Positions 11,685 through 24,481 are shown, counted from the stretch's first letter. The stretch is DNA of 64,000 nucleotides from Gonapodya sp. JEL0774 (GCA_027604505.1 JADIIX010000044.1:1-64000), one strand, 5' to 3'. The notes: generated by a model not told the origin, from the sequence alone. Numbers and translations are program-made.

Positions 11685-14673
11685 TTAAATCAGAGAGCCG
11701 TTAAGGTGTTGATACATGTACAAAGAACAGATCCAGAAGCGAAGCAACCGAGAAGAGTACGTACTGGGACTTCGAGCTTTATCGGGACCCCTTCTATCCT
11801 TTCCGCGTACCTTTTCCTTTTTGGAACCATCAGATCTCTCTTTCTTCCTCTTTCTCTCTCGCTCTCGCTCTCTCTCCTTCTCTCGCTCTTTTTCTTGCTT
11901 TGAGTTCCTTTTCTGGCTGGCTCGGAATCGCGACTCCGCCTCAAGCGCAATGGATGCGTAAAGTTCCTTGTACTGCTTGATCACTCGTTGAAAATTTGTC
12001 CTTGATAACCTCAACGTATCACAGCCATCTTCTCCTGCTCTCAAGGTTGCAGTTCTCGTGCATTTCTTGATCACCCCGACTTCTCCGAAGTACGATCCCC
12101 TCCCCATGGTGTCGTGGACAGTAAAGCCGATCTCAGCAGAGCCCGTCACCACTTCGACTGATCCACGAACAATAAAATACATATCGTCAGCCGGATCTCC
12201 TTTATTGATAATGATAACGCCGGGCTCAATTAAGTTGATCTCTGTCGCTAAAGCGAGTTGCCGTAGAAACGCTTCCGAGCAATGTGCGAAGAGTGCAATC
12301 TTCTCCATGAATGAGCATTCGTGATTTCACTTTATTGTAATTGGATGGGTGGCCACTCACTCTTTTTAGGTTTGAAGCGGTCGCTTCCAATCCATATGCT
12401 TCCACCTCTGATATTTTGCGCCCTTTGTTCTTCTCTTTCTCCGCGAAACTAGTCGGTCCCTCTTGCAATGCTCCGCCTTCCCTTTGTTTGTTCTGAGCTT
12501 CCGCTTCTGGCTGTTTCCGCGCCAAAAGCTCCTTCTCTCTTGAAAGAAAGAGGCGGTAATTCTCGTCCGTGGTTTGACGCAAGGTCTTCTCAAGAGCAGA
12601 ATGTTTACGGAGGACATCAAGGAGGTCTACATGCCGGGCAATTCAAAGACGTAACAAGGTTGCCGTAGACAGAACTTGTACTGAGCAGTGTATAGTGACA
12701 ATCAAATATGCTGTCGATAATCACGCACCATCCTTATGCAACTCGAGTAAGGTACACTCCTGTCTGACCATTACTGTCGCAGTACGTGGCACGTCGTAGA
12801 AGAGGGCAACTTCTCCAAAAAAGCTTCCTCCCCGCATTTGCGCAAACGTCTTGAATCCATCTAGAAGGCACGGATTTAAATATGGACCAACCTCAAAAGA
12901 AACAACTTGAAACGTTTGTTGAAAAACTTACCTTCGCTCACGACTTCAGCCAGTCCTTCAACGACAAAGAACATGCTGCTCCCCCTGTCCCCTTTCCTGA
13001 CCACTGGCTCCCCAGCTTTAATGACACCAATTTTCATCCTCAATGCAATCTCGTGGAGCACTCCAATTTCCACGTTGGAGTTTCTGAATAGGTCCACCGA
13101 CTTGAGCTTTTCCCGCACAACGTCAATTTCGGTTGCAAGGGAAGTGCTCTCCCGTTTCCGTGCCACTTCCGCTGCCTGAGCGAACCGGGTTCCGTCATCG
13201 GTGATTGGTGATGAGACATCAGATTTCATTCGAGATGAAGTCTCTTGTTGCTTTAAGCTCGCAACAAGTTTCTCTTCTCTGGTTTGTGAATAGGCGAAAC
13301 GGATTTTGGCCTCCTCCTTAATTTTGGCTCGAATTTCGGGGAACTGAGACAGCACGCCGTCCAAGCTATCCTTCGATAGTCGAAAAACGAGACATGTCCT
13401 GCTTGTGACTCTGACTGATGCTGTCCTGGGCATGTTGAACAACAAGGCGAGCTCCCCGAAGAAGGACCCTGCGGTAAATGTTGCGTACACTTGTTCCGCT
13501 CCGGATCGGTCTGGATGATCTCCGTAGACCTCACAAGTGCCACGAATAAGAAAGAACATGTCGTGACCTTCATCTCCTCTCCGGAATATGACGGAGCCGA
13601 GAGAGTATTCAGATGGTTCCAAAGTCAGTGCGAGCATATGAAGAAAGCCGACTTCGGCGTCTCGAAACAGCGGAACCTTAATTTCATAGGGATAAAGAAC
13701 TTGTATGAAAAGGGAAAGAGTGTCCATCGATCCCAGAGAAGACCAGGGAACTTTCATTACGGACCTTTTGAAGATCCTCTTTGGTCATTCCGAGTTTCAA
13801 TTCTTCTCCGAACGCAACGTTAATCTTTCGTTCTTGCTGTTTGATGTAGTTCTGAAATCTTTCAGCGGCTATCAATCTCAAACTTTCAGACGCCTCCGGA
13901 TGACTCTCCAGCACTTTGGCGAGCTTGTCCTTCGTAAGGGACATGAGGATACATCGTCCGCGCGTCCTACAAGAAACTGTTCGTGGCACAGAGAAGAGCA
14001 CTCCAATTTCACCGATGAAATTTCCTTCTCCGACAATGTTCAGAATCGTTTCACCGTCCTCTGACACTGCCTCAATCTCCCCTCTGACGATGAAAAACAT
14101 GGCCCGTCCTACTTCTCCCTTACGGATAACAGTGTGATTTGGTTCGTGAACGCGTATATGCATCTCGGAGATAAGATTACGAAGGAAGGCTTCGGATAGG
14201 TTTTTAAACAAAGAGTGGGATTTGAGGACTGTGAGGAGAACTGAAGTCATAGTCGCAAGATTTGAGTTAGAGAGGCTTTTCGATGAGAGTTTTGTGGATG
14301 TCTGAAGCGTATCGTTCTCAGGTAGGAGGTCATTGGCAAACCCAGCTCCAGATTCTGGTAGTGATTCATCAAGTCCCATCCCAGAGCCCAAGCCACCGGT
14401 TCGCTGTTTGGACGATGGGGAGCTTTTCGTTGTCTTTCGATCCGGTGTGCCGGTTTGGATCGCCCCATGGTCTGTTAGAAGGATTCTTGAAACAAGAGCC
14501 TTTGAGGATGGGGGAGGTGATGGAGAAGGCTGGGGGAGATCGTCTGCGGCAAAGAAGCTTGCAGACTTCTCAACAACTACTTGGGATACAGATGCTTTAA
14601 GTTGCTGAGCGTTTGGTGTTTCGTGCTGGAGCAGATTGTCGAGAGGGGACTTCGGTGGGGATTTTGTGACCAT
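11685..14673 (-). CDS. Protein with four tandem cyclic-nucleotide-binding domains
   Basis: No catalytic domain is visible; the protein is a chain of cNMP-binding (CAP-ED) domains. The N-terminal ~140 residues are Ser/Pro-rich and probably disordered. Domain 1 (about 14230-13850) has FFIVRGEIEAVSEDGE and FIGEIGVLFSVPRTVSCR. Domain 2 (about 13690-13330) has MFFLIRGTCEVYGD and FFGELALLFNMPRTASVR. Domain 3 (about 13110-12720) has MFFVVEGLAEVVSEG, is split by introns, and has FFGEVALFYDVPRTATVM. A Glu/Lys/Gln-rich coiled-coil-like linker (about 12650-12370) precedes domain 4 (about 12310-11990) with MYFIVRGSVEVVTG and YFGEVGVIKKCTRTATLR. Every phosphate-binding cassette keeps the Glu and Arg that contact cyclic nucleotide. 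The tail has a highly charged Lys/Arg/Glu tract (about 11900-11820). It is not a standard PKA regulatory subunit: there are four domains instead of two and no recognised inhibitor site or docking domain. At least four introns, including one removing about 13764-13660. Confidence 0.85.
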
Positions 14674-14973
14674 TGCGACTTGCGCAAGAGTCTTTGCAAT
14701 TACTTAAGAAGCGATTGCGGGAATGTGTCTCTATGTCTTGTGCGCTTGTTCTGCTGTTGATCTGTCAAGGCACCAATCAAGTGGTGATCACGTCCCATCC
14801 TCCGAGTGCCTGCGGAATACTCCGTCCAGAGGGAAACCTCACTTGCCTCAAACAGGTCTTCATCAACGTTGTAAGGAGCTAAAAAAAAATATCAATCTTT
14901 CTCAAACGGTCTTTTCCGGGCAGGTGAGTTGAAATGGATACTGGAACTTCGTTTACGCGATACATTTTTTGGC
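14674..14973. other. Intergenic, upstream of the cNMP-binding protein gene
   Basis: 300 bp between the start of the cNMP-binding gene and the stop of the adenylosuccinate synthetase gene, both on minus. Presumably the promoter of the former and the 3' end of the latter. Nothing else recognised. Confidence 0.5.
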
Positions 14974-17379
14974 TTATATGCTTTTCGTTATCATACTGTC
15001 CCTCGCAGCACCGATTCCAATATATTCCACTATGAGAAGATTGATAAGTGTCCATATATTAAGAGCACTCACTGCAGGAAGAAAACGACTTGCCTTTCAC
15101 TCCTACGAGCTCCTGAATCCTCTCAACATATTTCTTCGCGTTCTCTGGCAATTCCTCCCACTTTTTGCACCTACCGGTGCTCTCCTTCCACCCAGGCAGG
15201 TCCTCGTAAACCACATCGCACTCCTCAAGTGTATGAAGGTCTGCAGGAAAGACGTCCATGATCCTGCCACTCGGCCGATGCTTGTAGGCAACACCGATGC
15301 GGATGGTCGGGAGGCCGTCGAGAATGTCGAGCTTGGTTATATTTAGCCTGGAGGCGAGCAAGTCCAATCACGTCGAACTAAATGTGAGAAGCGGGTGATA
15401 TGCTCACGAATCGTATCCATTGACCATGTGACTCCACTTCAATACCACAGCGTCCAACCACCCGCATCGTCGTTTACGGCCAGTGGTCACACCAATTTCG
15501 CCACCAACGGATTGCAAGTGTTCGCCGATCTCCTACAATATCGTGGAGGACAGCGTAGAACAAACTCAAATCACTAGAGGAATAATGTCGGGTCCCATGA
15601 CTCACATTGAGCTGTTCAGTTGGAAAAGGTCCACCGCCAACCCTAGTCGTGTAGGCTTTGACAACCCCAATGACCTTGCCAATGTTCTTCGGAGAAAGTC
15701 CCAGTCCGGTACATACGCCCCCAACTGTAGTGTTCGAAGATGTGACGTAAGGGAAAGTGCCTTGAAACGGGGAAGTTGAAATCGAACGTTTCCTTCGCGA
15801 GGAACTGTAATCTCAATGATAATTCACCGAAATCAATGTCAAGCATGACTGCGTTAGCTCCTTCAACGAGCACCCTCTTCCCGCTTTGGAGAGCTTTGTG
15901 AATGTAGCTCACAGAGTCCACAACATAAGGTCTTATACGCTCTCTGTATTGCCGATACCGGGCCACCTCTGTGTCAACATCATAAGAAAAGTTGCCGTAG
16001 CGGATCTTCTTGTTTGCCACCATTTGTCGAAATCGGGTCTCAAACTGAAAGCGATTGTGCGATAGCGCCGTCAGGAAGCAGATCGTGGTGCGACGTGGGG
16101 GGACGTTTAAACCAATTAGACGAAGGTTTGGAAGAAAATACTCATCCTATGATCATGCAGCCACCGACTCACTTCATTGAAATCATCCGCAATCAAATGA
16201 TGTACCCTCACACCCCCCCTGCTGGCCTTACTGGAATAAGCCGGACCGATCCCCTTCTTCGTGGTACCGATTTCCTGTTTATGAGAGGCCAACTCCCCTT
16301 CCTTGAGCCCATCAATAATTTGGTGGAGATCAAAGACGAGGTGACAGCGGTCTGAAACGAACAATCTGTTCTTGCAGGAAACGCCTGGGGAGACAATTTC
16401 GGGAAAGACGAGAGTTTAAACTGAAAGCCGCTTCTCCCCGGACCACAAACAAAACAAGCTCCCGCAGTGTGGTTTGTGAGTCCACGAGGGTGCACTTTTG
16501 TGCATTTCAATCCATATATCAAGAACACCTCTGACAAACCCAACGTCGCAACTCTACTGCATCCTGTCCTGCGAGTGCGTACCCTGTACAATCAATGCTA
16601 TGCAGCAGCACGGACCTTTTCCTTCGGTGGTCTCAACCTCGGCAAAAAAGCTGGGCAGGTGAAGAACAACCCCTGACCCGACGAGCGATACCGTGCTTGG
16701 AGCTCCAAGGAGGCCCGATGGCAGCATATGGAAGTCAAACTTCACGCCATTGACGACAATCGTGTGACCAGCGTTATTACCACCCTGTGACACAAGAATA
16801 TGGTGAGCGACCAATGAGCAGTGCAGTTGGCAAGTGCGGTGAATAAATACGCAGAAGCCGACCCAACAGAATGCTGCCCTAGCTTCCATCATCTCCGCCA
16901 ATCCAAAAAGAATTGGGATGGTATTTCCATAATTGGTACATATTCCATTCCATGATAACTGTACTGAAGGAAACCGCTGGGTGCTGAAGGGACCTCTCAG
17001 GGATTTGCGTTCCTGTTTGGCACCCTCTGGTCCGTTTCCACGTGACACACACCTGGCATCTCGCAACAAGATCTGCGTCTTGGGTGAGGATGTCCACAAG
17101 CTTTCCCTTTCCTTCGTCACCCCATTGTGCACCAAGAACGACGAGTGCCTGTCGATTGAAAGCACAAGAGGATGATGATGAGCGATACCAGCAGATTGCA
17201 AGGACGGTTTGGGCATCGTGATAGCTATCATGTTGACGTTGAAAATCAACAAGATGGCGGAAGCGCGTACAAGATCCTGTGTGCTACTGGACAGATCCGT
17301 TCCCCGCCACTCAAACTTCCCCATCAATCCTCACCACCCTTACCTTGTTTTCAGCACCGTGATTACCGTTAGTCGCCAT
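14974..17379 (-). CDS. ADE12: Adenylosuccinate synthetase
   Basis: Catalyses GTP-dependent joining of IMP and aspartate, the first committed step to AMP; cytosolic. The first exon reads [12 protein letters not shown] (17379-17344). The next gives [19 protein letters not shown] (about 17155-17090), the conserved phosphate-binding loop. [15 protein letters not shown] (about 16795-16750) and [11 protein letters not shown] follow. [16 protein letters not shown] and [18 protein letters not shown] lie at about 16370-16220, and the segment 16023-15640 covers [19 protein letters not shown]. The exon at 15367-15095 gives [21 protein letters not shown] and the [12 protein letters not shown] end, and the last exon adds [16 protein letters not shown] with a stop at 14974. 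All invariant motifs are present. About eight introns, some over 200 nt; exact joins between 16690 and 16370 and between 15640 and 15370 were not resolved. Confidence 0.93.
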
Positions 17380-17916
17380 CGCCGCTCCTTTGTCGTGGGG
17401 AGCGTCGATTAAAGAGAAGAAGGTTCGGATCCGTGCCACATCAGTCGGAACTGCCCCAGAAACTTAACCACGGCAAATTTCTTCCATCCTAATTAGAATT
17501 GAGCTGTAATTTCGAAACCAAGAGTATGGAATTAGACAGTGTCCATTGTAGATAATATTTGGGCCGGCAGACAGTGGTATCACAGATACGTGGTCTCACG
17601 AGGAATAAACAGACGCAAGTTCAAGCATTGTCTAGTCTGCCACAAATCTTTTGTTCATTTCAGAAGCAAGTGGTCAAATGGGGATGACGTAACAATAACC
17701 TTGGAGGGTGAGGGGTTTAGAGGATGCCTGTGGTCGCAAGTTGATGGTTTGTGAAACGACTGAGTGCGCGGCGAAGGGACTGACAACGCAGCCAAAACGT
17801 TTGGACTTCTCCGCAGACTTTTTCCGTAGACATAATACAGGTACATGTGACATCCAGGTTTCGCGCTCCCCGCTGAGAACCAACTTCTCAAGAGTACGTG
17901 AACATTTTGAAAGGAC
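17380..17916. other. Divergent intergenic region (adenylosuccinate synthetase / zinc-cluster factor)
   Basis: 537 bp between two divergently transcribed genes, so it should hold both promoters. No obvious element was picked out by eye; short open frames here have no family resemblance. Confidence 0.5.
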
Positions 17917-20900
17917 ATGGAGCAGGGCGTGGTGAAACCTGTGGTAGGACGCAATTCCAGACGGAGTACCAAAGCTTGCGGTAAGAGGAGTCACGATTAA
18001 CGTGAGAATATGTCGCCATCATGAGCTAACTTTGTGATCTCGACCTCAAGACTCATGTTCACGTCGTGAGTTGAGTTACCCGAAAGGAAACCTGCATCGC
18101 AGACAATCATAGCAAAGAAAGGTGAATGATCGCTCGTAGGCAAAGTCCGTTGTGACGAAGGGCATCCATGTGGGCCTTGCATATCTAATGGTGGTGAATG
18201 CACTTGGGAGAGAGCTGCACTCAAGGTAGGTCTACGAGCAAGTCTTGTTTGTCAACGTATCTACTAACTCCTCCTCTCCAATGCACAGCGCGGACCCAAA
18301 AAGGGGCAGCCATCTCCATTCTTCCGGAAGTTCAAGCGTCTTGAAGCACTGGTAATGGCGTCGATTGCGACAAATTCCGCTCTCGCTGGCGCAACTCCAG
18401 ACTCTCCTGGAGTATTCGTTTCCGGTGACCCAACCCTCCATCATCCTGTGCCAAACCTTGACAAGATACTTGATTCATTCCAAGATAAGATCGTGAATCG
18501 TGGGTATCCCGGATCAACGGGAAAGTCAAGCATGTTCAGTAATAGAGTCCTATAAGATTCGAGACCCCAGAGCGATCTTTTACCGATTCAATCGAAGCCA
18601 ACTCTCGGTGTCAGTCAACCATACTCGAATACCTCGAGTGTACCGTCCGACACCACCACTTTGTTCATCCCTGATCTTCTGGGTACAGTCGCCAATCCAG
18701 GTGCTAACTTCCCTCTCTTGGGCGAGCAGCTGCGGAGATCTTTAACTGAAGGAGCACAAATGCTTGCATGGCCACCGCCCGGAGTGGCTCCTCTCAAAGA
18801 TGGTGGGCGAGAGTTCTTTGACACCGAGGAATCGGCGGTTGATCCACGTATGTGGGAATCAGCTGAGGCGATTGTATTTGGTATCGAGTCTGGTATCGAC
18901 TTGACGGTCGATGAAATGGACTCGGGGTACGATTTTAATGCGACATCGTCCATCTCGCCCAACGGGAGTACATGCGATCGTTCACCCTCATCAGCGGGCA
19001 CGCCGAATATCGTAACAGTCGGACAATCAGCTAATGCTGTCGATAATGTCGGCGCCATCGGAACTATAACTGGTCTAACGCGAGATGTGGAGTTATTGCT
19101 TCTCCTTGAATACTTCAAATGTGTTTACCCCCAGATGCCCATTGTACATCCGTATACTCTCATAAGTGAATATGCGAGTGGGAAGGTTGAGAGTGTTCTA
19201 CTGCTGTGGTGAGCCACGAGTCGTTTCATTGAGCTCAAAGGAGGTCTCTGTTTTATCTTGGTACTCTCTCTCTCTCTATCACAAGCATTTTTGCTAGTGT
19301 TTCTACATTTGTAAGCGACCCCAGGATTGATCAGGAACGTATCTTCCAGCTCGCTCGCTCCGTGCTATACAGCCGTCTTGAGCAAGGTCCTTCCGTGCTT
19401 CTCGTACAGGTGTGTTCTTACAAACTTATATGTGACTGCTTTGTACAATCACGTTGAACCCTGTTTCGTAAGTCCCTCCTACATGCAAACCTTTACGCTG
19501 CTAGCACAGGTTCGCGTGGTACTCTCTCGTATCTCTACACGGGGATGGCGATAAGTATGGCTCAACAAATTGGTCTTAACTTGGACCCGGACGACCTACG
19601 TCCGTCTGAAGCCTTGTCTGACTCGCTGACTTGGATTGAGAAAGAGACCCGCAGACGATTGTACTGGGCTGTGTATGCTCTCGACAAGCAATCGTCATTG
19701 ATTGCCTCTCGCAGTTGCATGATTCGAGATGAAGACTGCAAAGCTCGTCTCCCTTGCAAGCAAATAGTGTGGGAGACGGTGGCCGTGTCAGGTCCCGGAA
19801 ACGCCCCGTATGCAAGCCAACCGGGCTTGAACGTTAGCCAAATAGTGCAACTTGCCGCAACTGGACTCGAGTCATGGCCATCACAATGTGTTGCCAAATC
19901 TTTATCCCTGAACTGGGGGATTATTTTCGCAAGAAACCCTGAACTCTTGATTGACTCACAAGTAGAGAAACGGAATGCAGATGCATGGCCAACCGTTGTG
20001 AGTTTTGCCCATATATTCCTTTCCATTTACCAAAAATGTAAAACTCATGAAACTTTCATGAACCTCCAGCGATGGTCGGAACTTACACGCGATGAGAGGA
20101 TGCTGTTCGACAAGAACCGGCCAGGCCTTGTATCGTTTCCTGAGCAATCCGACCCATTTGGCTGGCTGGTAATACTGGAGAACATCTTCGGCAAGGTGAT
20201 TGCCTATATCCGCAACGAAGATGTTTTCATGAGAGAGAAAACCACGAGAACCTCTTTCAGGTCGCCGGATTCCATTCACAGTGTCTCTCGGATTCAGTAA
20301 ATGTATTCCGGTCTCCTACGACACCAGAGGAGCGTTCCGCGGCCGCACGTCTTCTATTCCTTGATCAAACTCTCAATGACTGGCGATCATCCCTTCCGTC
20401 TTGGAGCGTGGACTTCACACGTGGGTTCAGTCGTGTACTAGTCGGCGAATCCGATGCAGGATCATTATCAGATATCCAGACACGAAACGCACCGCGCCTT
20501 CCATATTATTTCCTGTTCTTGCAAGTCATGTATCGCAGCGCTGCAATTGCATTACATCGCCCGCCTGACATTTTGACAATGGCTCGAAATGACAGCTGGG
20601 TAGGGAGCGAGAGCTTTGTTGTGGCCTGCGTTCACGCTGCGGAAATGACGGAGTTGGCTGAGCTATCGATGCGAGAGGATCCGAGTTTAGGCTTTTTACC
20701 TCCGTTCGCATCATTTTGTTTCTTTCAAAGTGCCGTTGTACATCTCGTACACGTCAAGCGTCTCTCCTCAGTTCTCACGTCCTCCTCAACTTCCGACCCC
20801 GCGCATAATCTGAATGTAGTCGGTGGCCTAATTGTGGAAGCGCGGCGCAAGGTCCACGTTATTGAACGTGTGCTGGGTGTGATGGGCAAAAGGTGGAAGA

Positions 20901-20944
20901 ATGCCGAGAGACTTCAAGGATTGGTACAGTCAATTATGAATTAG
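17917..20944 (+). CDS. Zn2Cys6 / fungal-specific transcription factor (first of two)
   Basis: Nuclear DNA-binding regulator. The likely start at 17917 reads MEQGVVKPVVGRNSRRSTKAC, the run-up to a zinc cluster. After an intron, about 18146-18218 gives KVRCDEGHPCGPCISNGGEC, the second half of the six-cysteine cluster, and after another intron RGPKKGQPSP, the usual linker. The internal DxCRxR segment was not found in a clean frame, so the cluster may be damaged or split over a short exon I missed. The fungal-specific domain follows: YFKCVYPQMPIVHPYTL (about 19100-19165), YTGMAISMAQQIGLNLDPDD (about 19535-19590), WIEKETRRRLYWAVYALDKQ (about 19630-19690), then YRSAAIALHRPPDIL (about 20530-20575). 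The stop is at 20942-20944. At least six introns. It shares YTGMAI.MAQ and WIE.ETRRR with the factor at 44-48.7 kb, so the two are paralogues; target genes are unknown. Confidence 0.82.
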
Positions 20945-21923
20945 TCTCTTTCGTGTATTGAGAAATTATTACTTGTGAAACCGAATGCCGTTTTGAGTTT
21001 CCTCTTGTACCAGAAAATTGGCACGGCGCACCAAAGCGTGGGCAAGTGGGTGGCAGTTCCTTTCACTTGTTCTCCTTCAGGCGTAGACTGTCAGTCCGCG
21101 CATTGTACAGGCGAGCAAACTTTTGAGCTATCAGGCGAGATATAGTGAGTGAGACGCAAAGGAGTTGCCCTTAGGTTCTCCGGGATGGCTAAGGAAGAGA
21201 TAAAAGTCGACGAGTTGTGACCAGAATCAGGCCGTCGGAAAGTGCATAGTCTGTCTGTGGTGACAAAGGGAGCACGAGGCTCTCTAGGATACCAAGCAAC
21301 GAGTTGTTGAAGGATAGCGGATTTGGTGCTTAGGGAAGATGACCGTCAACGTCAAAAAGGAGGAACTTTGTGCTTGTACCTCATTCGCGTGGTGATATCA
21401 AAACGCTAAACTTCTTATGCCTTACGAAAATTTACTCTTGTTTTCAGCTCTCCCGCTTCATAGTCCTCATTCCATCGTATTGCCGTTCTTCTTTCCCCCT
21501 GTTGGTCGACACCACTCGCTCGTCCCATCCACAAGCCCCTTTCTAATTCGCGCCAGAGTTTCCGCCAGAGCTGCCTTATGCTTGTTTTCCATCATCGGCA
21601 TAGAAGGTCTCTTGTCTCACTATCTCGGCAATCCCATCCTAGAGCTCGCGCACGTGCAAGTTCCCCCAAGCATTCCTCTTCTTCAAATTTGCTCCATCCG
21701 CCGGCCCCGGTCTGAATGATTCGAGCGCCGAAATTCAAACAAGAAAAAGCATTTCTCCATTGGTAGCATTCCCCGCAGCTTTTGGGACACTTATCCCACT
21801 ACCAAATCGACGAACCATTTCGATTCTTCGCGGTTCCTTTTTTGCCTGTTGGAAACTCAAGAGCAGCATTACTGTCCCGTCTTCCCATTTTGATACAAAA
21901 ACTCTGCACGCTTACTCGCAGTC
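20945..21923. other. Intergenic region upstream of eIF5
   Basis: 979 bp without a supported gene. The last ~500 bp are pyrimidine-rich on the plus strand (runs such as CTTCTTTCCCCC), as often seen upstream of strongly expressed fungal genes. The open frame at 21417-21719 has no recognisable features. Confidence 0.45.
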
Positions 21924-23488
21924 ATGGCTACCATCAATATCTCCAAAAGCGATGATCCCTTCTACAGGTACAAGATGCCTAGAGTAAGTCTTAGACGAGA
22001 AATTTTTTCTTTTCCCTTTTTCATATTCCGTATTACCACCTCATTCCAGGTGGTTGCCAAGATTGAAGGCAGGGGTAACGGCATCAAAACCGTCATTCCG
22101 AATATGCCCGAAATCGCAAAAGCCCTGGCGAGAGATCCGTCCTGTAAGTTCTGTTAAACATCATTACTCCTTCAATGCTAGGGCAGATGTGATGAATCAC
22201 GTCCGTTCGTTCAGACCCCACCAAGTTCTTTGGATTCGAACTCGGCGCACAATCTACGATTGACATCAGGAACAGCAAGTACATTGTCAACGGCGCTTTC
22301 GATGCCGGTCGGCTGCAGGAAGTGATGGACAAGTTCATCGAGAAGTACGTCCTTTGCGGCAAGTGCGGAAACCCGGAAACGGATCTCATCATCAAGAAGG
22401 ATGACACCATCATTCTGAGGTGCAAAGCTTGTGGAAGGGACTCCCTCGCTGACAAGACGCACAAGTGCACGGGCTACATTATCAAGAATCCACCTGTGGA
22501 CTCCAAGAAGTCGAAGAAGTATGTCTTTGTTTTGTAGTAATCAAGTCGTTTGAATTCCTGACTTGGCCAACATGAAACAGGGACAAGAGTGCGAAGGGAG
22601 GACCCACTCCTCCAGACTCTCCCAAACACGACTCCGGTCCTGATGATGAAGATCCCGAAGCTGACGCGGCCGCGGACGAAGAGCTCACTCGCCGCATCGA
22701 GGCAGAGGCGAGTGAACTTCATGTTTCAAATGGCAATGACCACGCCGACGACGACGACTGGGCCGAAGACGCTACTCCAGAGGCCGTGGCCAAGAGACAG
22801 GCTGAGCTTAGTGAATCGATATCAAAGTTGTCTATCGCCGGAGAAGATGAAGGGGATGACGAAGGTGCGTCCATTTACATGAGATTATGAGGGATATCCC
22901 GGATGTACTTGCTGACCCGGTTTCATAATCACTAGAGTCGAGCCTTGCTGAGCTCGCCTCGTGGATTCGCGCAAATGGCGATGCTTCCGATGATTCGGTT
23001 GTTGAGCACGCCAAGAAACTGAATATTAAGGATTACAAGATTTTGACCGTGCTCCCTGCCGCTCTTTTCTTCTCTGCTGGCGTTGATGGTCCCCTCAAGG
23101 AGACTCTTGATACGCGCAAGGCGTTGTTCGGTCGTCTGATCAAGTCCGAGAAGGGGCAAAAGAGTGTTTTGGGAGGATTTGAAAAACTTTTCAAAGAAGT
23201 GCCCGACTTATTGCCCAAAGTGCCCATTGCACTCAAGTGGCTTTACGACGAGGATTTGGTGGAGGAGAGTGTGTTCTTGGCGTGGGGCGAGAAATCCAGC
23301 AAGAAGTGAGTAAGGAACAAAAAATTAAGTTGTCACCAGGACTAATGTCTCAACTGCAAATGTTCGCTGTCCTCAGATTCGTTGACAAGTCTACTAACAA
23401 CAAGATTCGCTCAAAAGCAGAGCCTTTCTTGGAGTGGCTCAGACAAGCAGATGAAGACGACAGTGATGAAGAGGAAGATGAAGAGTAG
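21924..23488 (+). CDS. TIF5: Translation initiation factor eIF5 (GTPase activator of eIF2)
   Basis: Stimulates GTP hydrolysis by eIF2 in the 43S/48S complex and bridges eIF1, eIF2-beta and eIF3; cytosolic. The N-terminus reads [14 protein letters not shown], placing the catalytic arginine at residue 15 as in known eIF5. [19 protein letters not shown] and [14 protein letters not shown] follow. The zinc ribbon is [14 protein letters not shown] ... [10 protein letters not shown] (about 22350-22440). After two introns comes an acidic linker ([14 protein letters not shown]), and then the C-terminal W2/HEAT domain, with [15 protein letters not shown] (about 23055-23100) and [18 protein letters not shown] (about 23255-23305). 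The last exon has [16 protein letters not shown] and an acidic tail, stop at 23486. The acidic/aromatic W2 end contacts the eIF2-beta lysine blocks. Six exons; length about 400 residues, normal for the family. Confidence 0.96.
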
Positions 23489-23584
23489 GGAATAGATTTC
23501 GTAGAGTTCAGCTTTCATGAGATGCCGTTGGGTCAGCGTAGTCAAATGAAAATGTTATATCAGTATGCAACGATTACATAAACT

Positions 23585-24481
23585 CTAAGGAAAGAAAAGT
23601 GTTTTAGCTGCAAAGATCCGTCGACTCTTTGCACTTGCATCTTGAACAAATACAACACATTTCAAAGATGGATCCTCCAGGACCCCAAAATTTTGCAGCT
23701 CCAAAAGTATTGTCGCTCTCCCAACCCCACCAGTCCAATGGACATCTTTCGACCGAACAGACCTAAACGCCACCACCACGGCATCCTCTGTCACAGAGAG
23801 ACCAGAGTTTTCACCGCGCATTATGTTGGTGGTGAGGCGATCTTGGGTGATGGCAATGTTCACCACGATCTCTTCCTTATCACTCGGCGCCTCAACCGTA
23901 ATCAATGCAAGCACAGAGTTGCTGGAAGACTGGCGTTGGACTTTTCCTGAAAGTACATAGAGAGCAGAAGAATTTGCAGTCGTTTGGAGCTCCTTCTTGA
24001 TTATGCTGCAGACTTCTTGCCTTCGCGAGCCAACCACATCCTCTCGATCTCCGTTAACAGTTATCATTGGAGTGTAGACGGATCGTTTTTTATAAAAGTC
24101 AGATCGGGCCCGTTGGCGGTCTGAGAAGGTTGAGTTAGAGTGTGGATCAGCCCAGCCAAGATAGTTCCAATAATCAACGTGATACGAGAGATAGATGATT
24201 TCTACATCTTCCTCCGGGAAAGGAGACTTTTTGATGAGATGCTTCGTTGGACAAGTGTTTGATCAGGTTTGACGGAACTTGCAACGGTGTCCTGAGGGGG
24301 AACTCACGCTCACAACGGCATCGGCTGGTGGGCAGGAAGAGCATCCCTGCGAAGTGTAGAGCTCCACCAGTGCGAATCCTTGATTGCGGGTCGAATCATC
24401 GTTCTTGGGGATCGCTACTTGATTTACAACATAAGCATCACCTGTTGTCGTTCGAGCGGGTTTTGATGTGTCTGATCCCAT
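23585..24481 (-). CDS. DUF1223 thioredoxin-like protein
   Basis: About 275 residues in two exons. Exon 1 (24481 to about 24311) ends with FALVELYTSQGCSSCPPADA, the diagnostic DUF1223 motif with a CxxC (CSSC) in a thioredoxin-like setting. Exon 2 starts near 24240 and has IKKSPFPEEDVEIIYLSYHV then DYWNYLGWADPHSNSTFSDR and RSVYTPMITVNG, all matching the family. The C-terminal half (23950-23585) is a beta-rich region with no further motif. No signal peptide or membrane span is seen. DUF1223 proteins are widespread in proteobacteria and patchy in fungi; their biochemical role is not established, though a redox role is suggested by the CxxC. The 3' end faces that of eIF5, with 96 bp between the two stops. 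Confidence 0.85.

Noticed and set aside
18615-19118. Minus-strand open frame of 167 codons
   Set aside because: It is the antisense shadow of the zinc-cluster factor exon, which has family support on the plus strand.
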